A stretch of 64,000 nucleotides of DNA, from assembly GCA_944332475.1 (NCBI GenBank), contig CALVKA010000003.1, positions 1 to 64,000 on the forward strand, in the 5' to 3' direction. This DNA is from an uncultured Bacilli bacterium. GTDB lineage: Bacteria > Bacillota_I > Bacilli_A > RF39 > UBA660. The notes under the pieces were generated by a model that made no database searches, was not told the origin of the DNA, and saw only the letters and a list, made by a program, of their open reading frames with translations. Position numbers and translations under genes: made by a program. Shown one piece after another: positions 62,625 to 64,000 of this stretch (position 1 is the stretch's first letter; each line of letters begins with the position of its first letter).

Positions 62625-62914
62625 TGTTTGGTAATTTTTATAATATCTGAAATAGGTATTGTTTTATTATCAATCGTCAGTACATTTTCTTTTGTTCTAG
62701 CGACTAAACTGGTGTGGTACGTTTCTTTTCTTGTCATAATCTCTACTGGAATATTATAAGAGTAACCTAATGTATGAAAGATACTATCTAACTCTTCTTC
62801 TATGGTTGTTGGAGAAGATGTTCTAGCATCTTCTTCTTTCATATAATATACTTTTCTATTGTTGTCTATTGGTTTTGAATTTAGATTTTTGTAAAGCTCT
62901 GGTAATTTTTTCAT
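62621..62914 (-). CDS. Small protein; weakly YolD-like
   Basis: 97 aa, soluble. The C-terminal 45 residues (IPVEIMTRKETYHTSLVA then VLTIDNKTIPISDIIKI) have the beta-rich pattern of YolD-like small domains, in which a short strand pair precedes a hydrophobic IPxxDI-(I/L) end. This is only a pattern similarity. ATG follows GGAGAGAT. Alone in its transcript; gene order says nothing more. Confidence 0.6.
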   Translation of the reverse strand: MKKLPELYKNLNSKPIDNNRKVYYMKEEDARTSSPTTIEEELDSIFHTLGYSYNIPVEIMTRKETYHTSLVARTKENVLTIDNKTIPISDIIKITKQ

Positions 62915-62971
62915 AAAATATCTCTCCTTCGTGATATTTTATGTTTTTTAGATATAAAAATTGCACATTTT

Positions 62972-62980
62972 TGGTATAAT
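62972..62980 (+). promoter_or_regulatory. Extended -10 promoter of the second SEDS gene
   Basis: TGGTATAAT (extended -10, TG-N-TATAAT) about 20 bp before the ATG at 63000. A TTGCAC lies only 8 bp from the -10, too near to be a -35. Confidence 0.55.
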
Positions 62981-62999
62981 ATATAGCGAGGAGATTATT

Positions 63000-64000
63000 A
63001 TGACGATAAAAAGACTGAACAAGAAGATATTAATTCCTATATGTATGATGGCTATTATTAGTATTATTACTATTTATAGTGCACTTACATATACATCTAG
63101 TGAATTAGGAAATTTAGCATTAAGACAAGCGTTATGGTATTTTATTGGTGCTATATTAGTGGCATTTTTAATTCATATGAAAAATGAATATCTATATCGG
63201 CATACTGTATTTTTATATATTTTTGGTAATATTTTGTTGTTAGGCCTTTTGCTTTTTGCAGAACCTGTTAATAACAGTCGATGTTGGTTTACGATTCCTG
63301 GTATTGGTAGTATTCAACCAAGTGAATTTATGAAAATATTTCTCATGTTGATGCTTGCTACTATGATTCATAATTTTAGGAGTGATTATAAAAATCCTAG
63401 TGTGAAGCAAGAATTTATTTTTATTTTAAAAACTTTAGTTATCGTTTTAATTCCATCTGTTCTTACTTTTTTACAACCTGATACAGGAGCAGTTATTATT
63501 TACTTTATTATTTATTTTTGTATGATGTTTATTTCTGGTATTCGTATTCGATGGTTTTTAATTGCAGGCGGTGTTATTGCTATTTTACTAGCTGTAATCT
63601 TTGGTCTTTTCTTTTTAAAGCAAGATTTATTTATTGATCTATTTGGTACTGATTTATTTTATCGTTTTGAACGTATTTTTAATTGGCAAAGTGGTACTGG
63701 TCTTCAGTTGGAAAATGCTTTAGCAGCGATTGGATCTGCAGGATTGTTTGGTCATGGCTTTAATCAAACACCAATTTATTTTCCTGAATCTTCTACTGAT
63801 TTCATCTTTGCTGTATATGCATCTAATTTCGGATTGATTGGAGTTTTCGTTTTATTAGGTATTATTATTTATTTTGATGTTCAAATTATATTACTCGCTA
63901 AAAGAAAATTAGTGGATACTGATAAATATATTTTAGCTGGTATTTTAGGAATGTTACTTTTTCAACAAATACAAAATATTGGTATGACAGTTGGCCTTCT
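63000..64000 (+). CDS. SEDS protein (RodA/FtsW family), partial at window edge
   Basis: ATG at 63000 after GAGGAGATTATT; the frame is open to the window end (about 333 residues). Seen: first helices, IQPSEFMKIFLMLML (SEDS signature), FLQPDTGAVIIYF, the loop with SGLFGHGFNQTPIYFPESSTDFIFAV (key part HGFNQTPIYFPE) and NFGLIGVF. RodA polymerises the side-wall glycan with PBP2; RodA is slightly favoured over SpoVE because of the short extracellular loop, but this is a judgement by eye. Confidence 0.9.
   Translation, partial: MTIKRLNKKILIPICMMAIISIITIYSALTYTSSELGNLALRQALWYFIGAILVAFLIHMKNEYLYRHTVFLYIFGNILLLGLLLFAEPVNNSRCWFTIPGIGSIQPSEFMKIFLMLMLATMIHNFRSDYKNPSVKQEFIFILKTLVIVLIPSVLTFLQPDTGAVIIYFIIYFCMMFISGIRIRWFLIAGGVIAILLAVIFGLFFLKQDLFIDLFGTDLFYRFERIFNWQSGTGLQLENALAAIGSAGLFGHGFNQTPIYFPESSTDFIFAVYASNFGLIGVFVLLGIIIYFDVQIILLAKRKLVDTDKYILAGILGMLLFQQIQNIGMTVGL

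Overview
The window is low-GC, gene-dense DNA from a Gram-positive bacterium of the Bacillota, most likely class Bacilli. Supporting genes are PolC-type DNA polymerase III, the helicase loader DnaI, a T-box leader ahead of threonyl-tRNA synthetase, MraZ/RsmH/FtsL division genes, ComEA/ComEC, strong AGGAGG ribosome binding sites and Rho-independent terminators after most operons. TGA is used as a stop, so this is the standard bacterial code and not the Mycoplasma code. ExsY/CotZ-like coat proteins, a YjcZ-like peptide and Spo0A-box-like repeats suggest a spore-former. Many genes are lineage-specific, as in uncultured gut Bacilli; the exact taxon cannot be read from the sequence. About 45 of 57 genes lie on the minus strand, probably the leading strand.

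Region by region. 1-5.4 kb: a truncated class B PBP, a MYG1-family hydrolase, a 985-aa coiled-coil protein with tandem repeats and a DUF1292 protein. 5.4-13.3 kb: a division cluster read leftwards (mraZ, rsmH, ftsL, PASTA-PBP), followed by three secreted or membrane proteins of unknown function, guanine deaminase and another membrane protein. 13.7-16.1 kb: T-box, a 118-aa gene, thrS. 16.1-23.1 kb: M23 peptidase, dnaI, comEC, comEA, a DHH phosphodiesterase and ftsW. 23.2-24 kb (plus strand): YjcZ-like peptide and peptide deformylase. 24-28.5 kb: three tandem paralogues with HExxH motifs. 28.5-35.7 kb: smc, unknown proteins and a degenerate deacetylase-like protein. 35.7-41 kb: pnp, rpsO, a cation antiporter and a VanY-TruB fusion. 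41-50 kb: J-domain/LysM protein, two lipoproteins, polC and two unknown genes. 50-54.3 kb: ferredoxin, an ABC transporter, a duplicated zinc-ribbon membrane gene whose second copy is broken, and a pseudouridine synthase. 54.4-56.7 kb: a coat-like peptide, an orphan histidine kinase, an XRE regulator and an EIIB-like protein. 56.7-61.6 kb: a type VII secretion (WXG100) cassette. 61.8-64 kb: two ExsY/CotZ-like coat proteins, a small gene and a second SEDS protein running off the edge.

How the genes fit together. Two SEDS proteins and two class B PBPs cover septal and either elongation or spore peptidoglycan synthesis, and the M23, VanY and NlpC/P60 proteins are cell-wall hydrolases. Three putative sporulation loci at 23.2, 54.4 and 61.8 kb share an AC-N16-(C/A)ATANNNTA upstream element resembling a sigma-K promoter. 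The kinase/XRE intergenic region carries TTGTCG repeats at 10-bp spacing that resemble Spo0A boxes. The WXG100 cassette has its own promoter but no EssC-type ATPase in the window, so any secretion machine must be encoded elsewhere. No tRNA, rRNA, CRISPR array, insertion sequence or prophage was recognised.
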